From contig WWBZ02000062.1 of NCBI GenBank assembly GCA_011503125.2, forward strand, positions 3,720,001 to 3,784,000: a DNA stretch of 64,000 bases, read 5' to 3'. Below are positions 24,457 through 36,525 of this stretch, piece after piece (within the stretch, counting starts at the first letter, position 1; each line of letters opens with the position of its first letter). A program made the position numbers and the translations under genes. This DNA comes from Botryosphaeria dothidea (taxonomy: Eukaryota > Ascomycota > Dothideomycetes > Botryosphaeriales > Botryosphaeriaceae). The notes beneath the pieces are model-generated. The model had not been told where the DNA came from, did no database searches, and saw only the letters and a list, made by a program, of their open reading frames with translations.

Positions 24457-26016
24457 ATGACCACACCAAAAAATCGACCCCAAGCTACGGCGCCGGGAGA
24501 GGGCCCTAGGGACTCTCCTAGGCTTCGCGAGTCCTAAAATAGTACTCAAGACAACTGCAGCCGCGAAGTAGTTGATGTAGAGGACACAGGAAGAGGCGAA
24601 CAGCCTCCCCCAGTGACTACCTCTACCCAGCCCCAATACACCCCCAAGAAACCGCAGAGCACCCAGTACAGCGTAGAATACGTTAAGAGAGCCTCAAAAA
24701 CAGCAGACACCCTCCTCCAAGCCCTACAAACATCCGCTAGCCTCCCTTCAGTCCTCTCCAGCCAGGTGAAAAATTTTCTCGACATTGCCAAGACAATCTT
24801 CCAGGATCATATTACTATCTGCTAGGAGGCAACCACCAAGGAGCCAGGCCTTAAGGATATCCTCAAAGAGGTCCAACAGGTCCAAAAGACAGTCAACCGT
24901 ATCCAGGCTACCTCTACACCCACACCCAACACTCGCAGCTGGGCACAAATTGCAGCCCAAGCAGCCCCGAAGCCCCCTACCCCCCCAGCCACCACTGAAC
25001 TTACCCTCTACTTCCCAGAGACAGCAAATAGACAAGAAATAGCCAAGCTCTCAAATGAGGCAATTATCAGAAAGATCTAGGCAGGAAAAAGCTGGGCGTG
25101 CAAGAAAGTACTTGCTGCTAAGAAGCTCCCCAGTGGAGACGTTAGGATCTTTATACCGGATAAAGCAACCAGAACAGCCCTTCTCTAGGACCAGGAATAG
25201 ACTACAGGACTAGGAAAAGAAGTTAGGCCTAACCAGCAGCTATACTCAGTGCTAGTACACAACGTCCCTCGAGAAGGAATCGACACCACAGACCCCCAAG
25301 CCATCCAAACCATCCAGGAGCAGAACCTATCTCTACACCCAGGACTACGTATCAGCAAGCTGGCCTAGCTAAAGAGGAAGCTCCCAGAGGGGAAAACTCA
25401 CTCGGCCATCATCCTTAGCACCACAAACCCCGAAACCGCTAACCAGATCATTAATAAGAGGCTTGTTATTAACTTTGCTATCCATATAGCGTAGTACTAT
25501 AACGCAGCCTTTACAGTAACCCAGTGTTTCAAGTGCCAGGCCTACGGTTATATTACTAACCATTATAAAAAGGAGGAAAAGTGCGGATAGTGCAGCAAGG
25601 CACATAATACTAGGGACTGCCCTAAGGAAAGCATACAGTGCGCAAACTACTCTCAAAGGCATACAGCCTGGAGCAACTCCTACCCAGCACGCAGAGCCTG
25701 CCATACTAAGGCCGCCTAGGCCCGCCTAGCAGCACCAGAAAGACACCGGGAAGGACCCCTGATAACCAAAACACAGCCTCAAACTAACTGGTTGACCGTT
25801 GGACCAAGGAAGAGGATTAGGGAGGAGGAGCCGGTCAAGAGGGGACCAGGCAGGCCAAGAGACTTAAGCCGCCCCCCGCCTCCTAACCAAATAAGGTTCA
25901 CCGGACTTAATAGCTCACAACACGCCTTAGAGGAGCCCGCGGGAACTCCCTCCTCACAGCCTACACCACTAGCCCCCTCGCAGCCGGACCTAGAGATAGA
26001 AGGAAGTCAATATTAG
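24457..26016 (+). pseudogene. ORF1 (gag-like, zinc knuckle) of L3, with in-frame stops
   Basis: Starts at ATG 24,457 after an A-rich leader and runs in one frame to TAG at 26,016, about 520 codons. Around ten internal stops occur, mostly TAG at places fitting Gln or Trp, plus one early TAA, all explained by CA-to-TA or TG-to-TA change. The N-terminal part is Pro/Thr/Gln-rich. The C-terminal half has three zinc-knuckle-like motifs: CFKCQAYGYI (about 25,528-25,557, His and last Cys changed to Tyr), CG*CSKAHNTRDC, and CANYSQRH. A basic Pro-rich tail follows. In LINEs such a protein binds the element RNA as a chaperone. The longest open pieces are 24,613-24,825 and 25,792-26,016. It cannot make a full product. 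Confidence 0.88.
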
Positions 26017-29000
26017 ACATAGGCTCTCTCTCTATTGTACAGTATAACGTCTATAAGAGCAAGAACAGGGTAATGCTCCCGCTCTTCAAGGAAGTGGACC
26101 CAAAGATCCACTATATCCTAGCTATCCAGGAACCTTAGAGGAACCCGAGGGTTAAGACAATAGCAAGACACCCTGCCTATTATACAGTTTTTCCCTAGGA
26201 GGGAGTGGTAAGAACCTACTTCTTTATAAGCAAGGCCATTAGCCCCGACTCCTAGCAAGCAACAGTCTATTCACCAGATCTTATTATACTTTCCCTCATT
26301 ACTAGGATATATATAATCTATATCTATAACTACTATAATCCCCCGCCAGCCTCTTATACTAGTATAGCGCTAGAAACCCTATCTCTTCTACCGGAAGTTC
26401 TTAGAAAACTAGGGGAGCACATTCTCCTAGGGGACTTTAACCTCTACTATCCTATCTAGAGAGGTATAACCTCCCTAATATACTATACCCTAGCGGATAA
26501 CCTAATTAAGATAGCTACCGCAGCTAATCTTAACCTAGCCCTTCTAAGGAGTACTATTACTAGACGAGATAGTAGTAGCGAGAGTACTCTAGACCTTATC
26601 TTTATATTACGGTAGCTAGAGGAGAGAATCCTTAGCTATAGAGTTAGCTAGAAGCTCGAATTATCCTCTAACCACCTACCTATTCTTACTATACTTAATT
26701 TTTCTTCTACCCCCGCAGAACTACGCCCCCTAAGGCCCTAGTAGAAGAAAGTAGACTAGAAGAGAACTAATAATATACTCTAATTAAAGCTCGAACACCT
26801 TAAAGCAGCCCCTCTTAATACTAAAGCAGACCTAGATTACTTTACTATACTACTCTAGGAGGCCATCTAAAGGATAATCTAGGAGACTATCCTAGTAGCG
26901 AGACCCTCGCCCTAGGCCTCTATATAATAGACAAAGGAGTATTCGGACCTAGTATACTAGGCTAGAGTAGCTAGAAGGAAGTAGACGGCTATAGGAAGGG
27001 AGAAGGACTAGGTAGTATACTAAACTATTGCTAATAGTAAGAAGAGGCAGATTAGAAGAGATAGAATAAAAGCATGGCGTAGAATAGTAGCTAAAATTAC
27101 TTCGGACCTATCTATACTCTAGAAGCTCTTAAAGTAGGTAAGAATAAGGGCACTAGAACCTCTAGCCCTATCTTAGTTTCTACCCCTCTAGGGAGTAGAT
27201 AAATAACTATATTACGATAACTAGTCTAAGGTAGAAATCCTTACTAACTAGTTCTTCCTACCTCCTAGGGCTACCGATCTCTTAGATCTAGATAGGTATA
27301 TATACCTAGTACTAGTAGAGATTCCCTAAGACCTTACTAAAGAGTAGGTCCTCTATACTATTAAGAAGCTTCCTCTAGATAAGGTACTAGGCCTAGATAA
27401 GATTACTAATAGGTTCCTAAAGTAATACGCTAAGATACTAAGGGGACCCCTTACTAGGCTCTTCTAGAAATACCTCGTACTTAGATACTACCTTAGGTAG
27501 TTTAAAAGCTCTATTACCGTAGTCCTTAGAAAACTATAGAGGGACGACTATACTAAAGCTAAGTTATTTAGGCCGATTACTTTACTTAATACGCTAGGGA
27601 AGCTACTTAAGAGGATTATAGTAGATAGAATCTCCTAGGCTACTAAAGTATACGGCCTACTTTCTAATATATAGATAGAAGCTAGAAGAAATAGATCCGT
27701 AGTAGCAGCTCTTAATCTACTTATAGAATAGATCTATACTATCTAGGTATAAGACCTAGGGCTAGTAGCTTTAGTCCTTAGCCTAGATATCTCGGGAGTA
27801 TATAACTACGTATCTTATAGAAGGCTTCTCTATAATATAAGAATAGTAAAACTTCTAGAATAAGTAGAAAGATTTACCCGATTCTTTCTATAGAACCGTA
27901 CTACTTAGCTATCCTTCGGAGACTTTACTAGTCTACTAATCTAGACCTTAACCGGGATTCCCTAGGGATTCTTACTATCGCCGATACTCTACCTATTCTT
28001 TACTTCTAATCTACTTATATAGCTACGTAGAAGTAATACCTTCCCCCTTAGATTCGTCGATAATACTAATATTCTAACCTTTAGTAGATCTATAGAATAG
28101 AACTATAGGATACTAGAGAGAGTATATTAAATTTACGAGTACTAGGTAGCTACCTACGGGTTAGCTTTCTCGCCCGATAAGTATTACCTTATTTATTTTA
28201 TAAGGAAACTAAGGAGATTTAATATAGTAGTAGGGATCCGTATTCCTAGATTTACTAGATGCCTAGAGCCTATAATTAAGATTCTAGGAGTCTACGTAGA
28301 TAATAAGCTTAGATAGAGACTCTATATTAGAAAAATAGGAGCTAAAGTAATTAAATAGTATATATCTCTCTCTAGACTCGCGGCGTCTACCTAGGGAGCC
28401 TTATTTACTAAAGCCCGTTATATCTATACGGCCGTAGTAAGGCTAGTCCTTACCTACGGCTATAGGGTATAGTATATCCTAGAGAGAATCCTAGGATAGA
28501 GAAAAATAACTATCTAGCTACTAAAGAAGATCTAAAACTAGTATCTACGTACTATCTTAAGGGCGTATAAGTTAACTAGTATATAAACCTTAGAGTATAA
28601 GATAGGGATTCCCCTACTCTTACTATACCTAGACGAACTAGTACTAGTCTAGGCTATTAGAGCTAGGAATAGCCTAGTCGCGATAGTAGTAGAGGAAACT
28701 TGCTAGAGTATTAAATAGATAGCTCGGGCTACTCTAAGTACTAGAGGCGCTACTAGCCCTACTAGAAGAACCCTACTTAGAAAAAAGGTAAACTTACTTC
28801 TTAACTACTACCCCTCTATCTACTAAAGTCTCTTAAAGCGAACGAAGCTACGTATAGTATATAGGAATAAGTAGAAGAAGAGATAGATAAAGTCTACTAG
28901 CTAGGGAAGATAAGATAAGCTAGTAGCCTAAAGTATATAGTAGAACCTAAAAATTAGATAAATTTATAGCGAACTATCTAAGCTATAGAGTATACTCGCT

Positions 29001-29390
29001 ACCCTACTACGTATAGAGTATATTAGACTAGAGGACTTTCTCTTAAGGCGTAAGGTGCTAGGGTACCCTAGTTCTACCTATCTATACGGCTAGTATAGAT
29101 AAACCCTAAAGTATATCCTCCTCTTCTACCCCTACTTCTAATAGGGTAGGATATAGATACTCTAAAGAGTAGGGACTACGGACTACTACTTCCTCCTCTT
29201 AATAAAGAAGGGGATTAAAGTAGTAATAGACTAGTTCTTACGCCTAGGGCTACTTAAGTAATTTAGCCTAGTAAGAGAACTAATATAGGAAGATAATTAG
29301 AAAGAGGAACTAGGAGAATAACTAGGACTACTAGGACTACTAGGACCCGAATAACTACGAGGATAAGAACTAAAGAGATAGGTCTAGTAG
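26017..29390 (+). pseudogene. ORF2 of L3: endonuclease and reverse transcriptase, heavily stopped
   Basis: Reading through stops gives an endonuclease/exonuclease/phosphatase-type domain first: QYNVYKSKNRVM near 26,040, LAIQEP near 26,120-26,135 and LLGDFNLYYPI near 26,422-26,455. The reverse transcriptase follows at about 27,350-28,350, with the block LFRPITLLNTLGKLLKRII near 27,570 and the catalytic motif RFVDNTNIL (28,050-28,076), where GAT AAT at 28,059-28,064 has lost one aspartate. A C-terminal region near 29,090-29,150 resembles the usual C-rich tail but its cysteines are gone. In a live copy this protein would nick target DNA and prime reverse transcription there. Here dozens of TAG/TAA codons and no start exclude function. 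Confidence 0.85.
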
Positions 29391-29529
29391 GTAAATATAG
29401 GGCTACTATAGTAGCCGCTACTAGTAAGAAGGAAAAATAAGAACTAGTATAGGATAGCATGCCTAGAGAGAGAGAAGGGGTTTTTACTAGGCGAAAAGGT
29501 TTTCCCCCTCGTATAAAATAACTATAGAT

Positions 29530-29598
29530 AGCTAGCCCCGTATAGACCCGTAAGGGAGCTATATCGGGAAGAAATAAATTTATCTATCTATCTATCTA
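29530..29598 (+). other. 3' terminal stem-loop and (TATC)n tail of L3
   Basis: AGCT (29,530-29,533) pairs with AGCT (29,557-29,560). Inside it, CCC (29,547-29,549) and GGG (29,554-29,556) enclose the GNRA-type tetraloop GTAA. Then comes aattt and four TATC units. The same arrangement ends S2 (50,168-50,227), and the AGCT-flanked CCC/GGG stem is kept in S1. In LINE families with strict 3'-end recognition, such a tail is what the reverse transcriptase binds. That role here is inferred. Confidence 0.65.
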
Positions 29599-32500
29599 TA
29601 TTATAGAGCCTAAAGGATATAACTAGGTATTTATACTAACTAAAGCGAGTATTAAAAGCGGTAAGATACTTATAGTCTTTCTTAATTCGAATCCGGTTAA
29701 AGATATAGATAACGTCGAGTTTTATAAAGATCTTAGTCTTACTAAGCTAGGTAAGGATTTTATTAATATATAGAATTAGATATCGGTTCTTTTTAGTAAT
29801 AGCGTTTAGGGCTCTATAGTTAATATAGACTCTAAGTTCTTCTTCTAGCTTTCTAATAATAAGTAGAGATACGATATAGTCTAAAGAGCTAGAGCGAATA
29901 AACTCTTTTTTAAGATATTCGTTAATATATTTCTTAACCGCTTCGTTTTCTTATTAAGATATTAGACGGTAGCTTTTTATATAAGAAGGTTTATAGTTAG
30001 ATTTAAGCTTAATTTTATAGTCTTCTTTCTAGTAAGAAGGGAGTATATCCGCTTCTATCTTATTCTAGAGTTCTTTAATCTAGTAGTATTTCTTCGGTAG
30101 CCGGGTAAGACGTTCTTCTCGTCTATATATTTTCTTTCTATTTATAAACTTCTAAAAGTCGTCTTCTTTAGTTATAGCTACGCTAGTATTTATAGTAGGT
30201 TCCGTAGGCGTATAGTAGTATTTTTTATATCTAGGAAGTAATATTAAGTAGAAGAGTATAGATATAAAATATAGTTAAATATCTAGTTAGAATTTCTCTA
30301 TCTTCTATTTAGATCGGTATCTAATAGTATATTTAGTATAAGATTTTATAGTAAGATAGCTAGCTTTAAAGTACTAAGGCTTATAAAACTTAACTAATCG
30401 CTTATTCTAGTTAATATATAGATTATAAGTACGTAACTATTCGTCTTTAAGAATTAGTAGATAGTCTTCTAAATTAGTAATATAGTAGAGAAGTTATTCT
30501 TTATAAGAACTAATATTAATATCGACTAGAGAGACGTAGGTAATATATTAAAAGAATATTCTATCTTCTAAAGTTATAGTAATCCGTTTAATAAGAGAAA
30601 TCTTTATTATCTTATATACGCGAATAAAGAAGATATTAATAAGCTTAGCTTAGCTTCTATTATCGATAAAAGAACGTATATTACTACTAGCTACTATAGT
30701 ATATATAATAAGATAGATTCTCTTAATTTTATACGCGCGATTATCTACTACGAAGTTTAATATCTTTATTTTTTTCTAACTACGACTAGCTAGCTACTCG
30801 TCTAGCTTCTTCTACTTATATAGTTCTAGAAGACGACTTATTCTTAGAACTAGAAGTTTTCCGACTCGCTATTAGAGTCGAGTTCCTTAATACTCTAAAT
30901 ATATATAAATCTAGCGCGGTTATTATTAGAATAGTAGATATTAGATATAAAGTAGTCTAAGCCTCTATAGCTACGATAGCGTTTCTATCTCGTTATTATA
31001 AGACGTTTCTCGTCTAATAGCTTTAAAAGTTTTAGCTTAGACTTATACTATAGTCCGACCTAGTCTCTTAGTTTAGTAGTAGTAGATATATAGCTCTATT
31101 AGCTATCTTAGTTTATATTACCGCTTTTAGTTCTACTCTAGCGGCTAAGATTATTTTAAGTAGATTTCTAGTTATAGATAGGCTTAGTACGATCTCTTTT
31201 AGAATTATTACTATTATTTATTCTTTTATTAGAACGGATATTTATAGACTTAATCTCTTAATAATAATATTCGGCCTTATAAAGAGTTTTAAGTAGCTAT
31301 TCGAGAGAGATAAAAATAAGAATAGCTACTAAGAGAGCTAAGCTAATAGAAATACTATTCTATATCTTATCGATCTTCTCTTCTTTAGTAAAATTAATAA
31401 GAGACTAAAGTATATATAGACGGGCGTAGTAGAAGTCTACTATCTCTTTCTTACTTTATCTAGTAAGAATAAGATTATTAGTAGCTTTTTTCTTTACGAT
31501 ATCTATTCTATATATCTTTTCTAGCTTTTCTAAGAAATCTAGGGCTATCTAGTAGCTACTAATATATAGGCGTATTATAGTAGTAATTAAATTAGTAAGG
31601 CGAGAGTAGATATAGCGAATTATTAGCTTCTAATTTTCTTTAAAGAAGTTCTCTTCGACTTTAAGCTTAAAGACTATATTATTTTTAAAGTTAATAAAAG
31701 TATAGATATTAGTAGAGATAAGCTTATTAATATCTTCTATAAGTATCTTACGTAAGCTCTAATAAAAAAGAGTTCGCTATAAGATAATAGTTTTTTTTCT
31801 TAGTTAACGTTTTTAGTTAAGACTACGAATATTAGTACTAGAGAGAGTATCTTCGTAATAGTTAGCGATATTTTTAGTTAAAAGATTATTTTCTTAGATA
31901 AGCCGGCTAATCTTATCGTTACTTTCCTTAATAACTCTATTAGATCTAGTAATTATCTTCTTATAGATCTATTTAAGTTTTTTATACTTATTCTAAAGAG
32001 AGACGTAGGCTATATATTTTTTACTAGTAGCTATTTAAGTAACTTAAAGAATATAGTAGAACTTAGTATACTAGTTTATTATTACTATAATATACTAGTT
32101 ATAGAAGATATATTCGTTAGGCTAACGAATAGAGTCGAGTCTATAGTTACTTAGTATTCCGGGGTTAATAGTAAGATTAAGATTCGTAGCTAATAAATAT
32201 ATAAGTTCTTTAGGTTCTAGATTTCTACGTAAAATAGTACGACGTAAGATAGAATTAGTAGCTTAACTTTATTAGTCTAAGATATTAGAAAAGCCCTAAA
32301 ATAAAATAGTACTACTTATAAACTCGTTAAGATTCTAGCTAGGTTTTCTAACTATATTACTAAATAATTCTTTTTTATTATTACTTAAATAAATAGAGGT
32401 AGTACTAGCGATACTACTAGTACGGCTACGACTATAGCTTACGAAGAATAGACTTTATTACGCTATAATCTTCGCTAATTATTCTAGTTTTTTAGAGTAG

Positions 32501-32794
32501 TTTAACTCGTATTACGGGTAAAAACTCTAAAGAGATTAGTATAGAGTTAACGAGAATCTTTATATCTTATTTAAGAAGATAGATTTTCTATAATTATACT
32601 ATTATTTCTCTAATAGTATAGATTTCTTTAATATTTTTAGGTTACTTATCGTAGAGTATCGATATTATTAAGTTCTAGTTATAGGTTATTAGTATTATCG
32701 GGTTTTAGTTATAGATTATTAAGTTTAGATTCTAGTTAATAGTACGGGTATCGGATTATCGAGTTTAGGTTTCTTATTAGTAGTATATAGATTA
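29599..32794 (-). pseudogene. G2 remnant: reverse transcriptase start, protease, gag
   Basis: Reverse complement of G1 about 9,496-12,660, collinear, all frames broken by RIP. The degenerate gag knuckle region lies near 30,950-31,010. Confidence 0.85.
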
Positions 32795-33026
32795 TATAAG
32801 ATAGTAAAGCCGAAATAATAGTATTATTTTTAACTAAAAATCTATATATAAGAAGAAAAAAAAGAGAGTCTAGAAAGAGAGGGCGAAGAGTAAATATACT
32901 TAGTCGCTTAGCGCTAGGCCTATACTTTAGTATCTAACTAAGTTATTCTTAGTAAAGTTAGAGCCTCTAGTTACTATTAAGTATTTATCTAGTTATCTAA
33001 GATAGTAGCGCTTAAGAGGCCTAATA
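32795..33026 (-). repeat. 5' LTR of G2 (family A)
   Basis: 232 bp, TATAAG...CCTAATA on the plus strand. After it, tttat and then L1 sequence (aaagaagtag) resume. Confidence 0.9.
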
Positions 33027-33358
33027 TTTATAAAGAAGTAGATTCTTACTACTCTTTTTTAAGAAAAAACTATATAGTAGATAAAATATCTTACTATTAT
33101 CTTAACTCTTAGATTTCTCTAAGATTTCTAAATAGCTAAGATATAGTAGATTTTTAGATTAATCTTCTTAAAGAACGGAAGTATTACTCTATTTCTACTC
33201 TTATAGACGTTATACTATATAATAAAGAGAGAGTCTATATCTAATATTAACTTTCTTCTATTTTTAAGTTAGACTATAAGAAGATTATTAGTATAAGCTA
33301 TAAGAAGACGGAAGTTTTCGTAGATTCTTCTTTTAAGATATACTAAAAGCTATTAAGT
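33027..33358 (-). mobile_element. LINE L1, segment 4
   Basis: A 332-bp piece collinear with L2 at about 22,338-22,660 (minus), part of the endonuclease region of ORF2. It ends in taagt (33,354-33,358), the left duplication of G3. Confidence 0.85.
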
Positions 33359-33590
33359 TATTAGGCTTCTTAAGCGCTACTATTTTAGATAACTAGATAG
33401 ATACTTAATAGTAACTAGAGGCTTTAACTTTATTAAGAATAACTTAGTTAGATACTAAAGTATAGGCCTAGCGCTAAGCGACTAGGTATATTTACTCTTC
33501 GCCCTCTCTTTCTAGACTCTCTTTTTTTTCTTCTTATATATAGATTTTTAGTTAAAAGTAATACTATTATTTCGGCTTTACTACCTTATA
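33359..33590 (+). repeat. 5' LTR of G3 (family A)
   Basis: 232 bp, TATTAGGCTTC...CCTTATA, the same ends as the other family A LTRs. Confidence 0.9.
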
Positions 33591-36525
33591 TAATCTATAT
33601 ACTACTAATAAAAAATCTAAACTCGATAATCTAATATCCGTACTATTAACTAGAATCTAAACTCGATAATCTATAACTAGAACTCGATAATACTAATAAT
33701 CTATAACTAGAACTTAATAATATCGATACTCTACGATAAGTAACCTAAAAATATTAAAGAAATCTATACTATTAAAGAAATAATAGTATAATTATAGAAA
33801 ATCTATCTTCTTAAATAAAATATAAAGATTCTCGTTAACCCCGTACTAATCTCTTTAAAGTTTTTACCCGTAATACGAGTTAAACTACTCTAAAAAACTA
33901 GAATAATTAGCGAAGATTATAGCGTAATAAAGCCTATTTCCCGTAAGCTATAGTTATAGCCGTATTAGTAATATCGCTAGTACTACCTCTATTTATCTAA
34001 GCGATAATAAAGAAGAATTATTTAATAATATAGTTAGAGAACCTAGCTAGAACCTTAACGAGTTTATAAGTAGTACTATTCTATTTTAGAGCTTTTCTAA
34101 TACCTTAGACTAGTAAAGTTAAGCTACTAGTTCTATTTTACGTTATACTATCTTACGTAGAAATCTAGAACCTAAAGAACTTATATATTTATTAGCTACG
34201 GATCTTAATCTTATTATTAACCCTAAAATACTAAGTAACTACGAACTCGACTCTATTCGCTAGTCTAACGAATATATTTTCTATAACTAGTATACTATAG
34301 TAATAGTAAACTAGCGTACTAAGTTCTACTACGTTCTCTAAGTTACTTAAATAGCTATTAGTAAAAAGTATATAGCCTACGTCTCTCTTTAGAATAAGTA
34401 TAAAAAACTTAAATAGATCTATAAGAAGATAATCGCTAGATCTAATAGAGTTATTAAGGAAAGTAACGATAAGATTAGCCGGCTTATTTAAGAAAATAAT
34501 CTTTTAACTAAGAATATCGCTAACTATTATAAAGATATTCTTTCTAATACTAATATTCGTAGCCTTAACTAGAAACGTTAACTAAGAAAGAAAACTATTA
34601 TCTTATAGCGAATTCTTTCTTATTAGGGCTTACGTAAAATACTTATAGAAGATATTAATAAGCTTATCTCTACTAATATCTATACTTTTATTAACTTTAA
34701 AGATAATATAGTCTTTAAGCTTAAAGTCGAAGAGAACTTTTTTAAAGAAAATTAGAAGCTAATAATTTACTATATCTATTCTCGCCTTACTAATTTAATT
34801 ACTACTATAATACGCCTATATATTAGTAGCTACTAGATAGCCCTAGATTTCTTAGAAAAGCTAGAAAAGATATATAGAATAGATATCGTAAAGAAAAAAG
34901 CTACTAATAATCTTATTCTTACTAGATAAAGCGAGAAAGAGATAGTAGACTTCTACTACGCCCGCCTATATATACTTTAGTCTCTTATTAATTTTACTAA
35001 AGAAGAGAAGATCGATAAGATATAGAATAGTATTTCTATTAGCTTAGCTCTCTTAGTAGCTATTCTTATTTTTATCTCTCTCGAATAGCTACTTAAAACT
35101 TTTTATAAGGCCGAATATTATTATTAAGAGATTAAGTCTATAAATATCCGTTCTAATAAAAGAATAAATAATAGTAATAATTCTAAAAGGAATCGTACTA
35201 AGCCTATCTATAACTAGAAATCTATTTAAGATAATTTTAGCCGCTAGAGTAGAACTAAAAGCGGTAATATAAACTAAAATAGCTAATAGAGCCGTATATC
35301 TACTACTACTAAACTAAGAGACTAGATCGGACTATAGTATAAGTCTAAGCTAAAACTCTTAAAGCTATTAGACGAGAAACGTCTCGTAATAATAAGGTAG
35401 AAACGCTATCGTAGCTATAGAGGCTTAGACTACTTTATATCTAATATCTACTATTCTAATAATAACCGCGCTAGATTTATATATATTTAGAGTATTAAGA
35501 AACTTAACTCTAATAGCGAGTTAGAAAACTTTTAGTTCTAAGAGTAAGTCGTTTTCTAGAACTATATAAGTAGAAGAAGCTAGGCGAGTAGCTAGCTAGT
35601 CGTAGTTAGAAAAAGATAAAGATATTAAACTTCGTAGTAGATAATCGCGCGTATAAAATTAAGAGAATTTATTTTATTATATATACTATAGTAGCTAGTA
35701 GTAATATACGTTCTCTTATCGATAATAGAAGCTAAGCTAAGCTTATTAATACCTTCTTTATTCGTATATATAAAATAATAAAGATTTCTCTTATTAAACG
35801 GATTACTATAACTTTAGAAGATAGAATATTCTTTTAATATATTATCTACGCCTCTCTAGTCGATATTAATATTAGTTCTTATAAAGAATAACTTCTCTAT
35901 TATATTACTAATCTAAGAGACTATCTACTAATTCTTAGAGATAGATAGTTACGTACTTATAACCCGTATATTAACTAGAATAAGCGGTTAGTTAAGTTTT
36001 ATAAGCCTTAGTACTTTAAAGCTAACTACCTTACTATAAAACCTTATACTAAATATACTATTAGATATTAATCTAAATAGAAGATAGAGAAATTCTAACT
36101 AGATATTTAACTATATTTTATATCTATACTCTTCTATTTAGTATTACTTTCTAGATATAAAGAATACTACTATACGCCTACGGAACCTACTATAAATACT
36201 AGCGTAGCTATAACTAGAGAAGACGACTTTTAGAAGTTTATAAATAGAAAGAAAATATATAGACGAGAAGAATATCTTACCTAGCTACTAAAGAAATACT
36301 ACTAAATTAAAGAACTCTAGAATAAAATAGAAGCGGATATACTCTCTTTTTACTAAAAAGAAGACTATAAAATTAAGCTTAAATCTAACTATAAACCTCC
36401 TTATATAAAAAGCTACCGTCTAATATTTTAATAAGAAAACGAAGCGGTTAAGAAATATATTAACGAATATCTTAGAAAAGGGTTTATTCGCCCTAGCTCT
36501 TTAGACTATACTATATCTCTACTTA
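33591..36525 (+). pseudogene. G3 gag-protease-reverse transcriptase start
   Basis: Collinear with G1 9,496-12,390 and fully RIP-mutated. The right end, tatatctctactta (36,512-36,525), is the left copy of the L4 target duplication. Confidence 0.85.

Larger units (their letters stand above)
24447..29598 (+). mobile_element. LINE L3, full-length and youngest copy
   Basis: A 5.15-kb non-LTR element inserted in G2, flanked by tatattatagag (24,435-24,446 and 29,597-29,608). Layout: short A-rich leader, ORF1 (24,457-26,016), ORF2 with apurinic-type endonuclease and reverse transcriptase, 3' untranslated part, stem-loop at 29,530-29,560, then (TATC)n. CA and TG are common up to about 26,300, thin out to about 27,100, and are rare after that. 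The element was therefore hit lightly at the 5' end and heavily at the 3' end. A zinc-knuckle ORF1, endonuclease plus reverse transcriptase and no RNase H recognised suggest a fungal Tad1-like or related clade. Clade placement is an inference. Confidence 0.92.
15625..33026 (-). mobile_element. Gypsy retrotransposon G2 (family A), minus, with three later insertions
   Basis: Flanked by cttat (15,620-15,624) and its RIP variant tttat (33,027-33,031). It runs on the minus strand: 3' LTR at left, 5' LTR at right. The interior is collinear with the reverse complement of G1 and is split into 16,486-18,964 (chromodomain-like, integrase, RNase H, end of reverse transcriptase), 24,156-24,446 (reverse transcriptase) and 29,599-32,794 (rest of reverse transcriptase, protease, gag). 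Later insertions are SINE-like S1 in the 3' LTR, LINE L2 (minus) and LINE L3 (plus), each with its own target duplication. Without them the element is about 6.4 kb, like G1. Every frame is destroyed by RIP. Confidence 0.9.

Noticed and set aside
24748..25035. 95-codon minus frame and the overlapping 85-codon plus frame in another phase
   Set aside because: Both are out of phase with ORF1, which explains the sequence.
25369..25704. 111-codon minus-strand frame
   Set aside because: Antisense shadow of the zinc-knuckle region of L3 ORF1. The plus strand has the motifs.
29263..29460. 65-codon hydrophobic minus-strand frame
   Set aside because: Lies antisense to the L3 3' end. The Val/Leu run comes from the repeated ctactaggact motif, and there is no domain.
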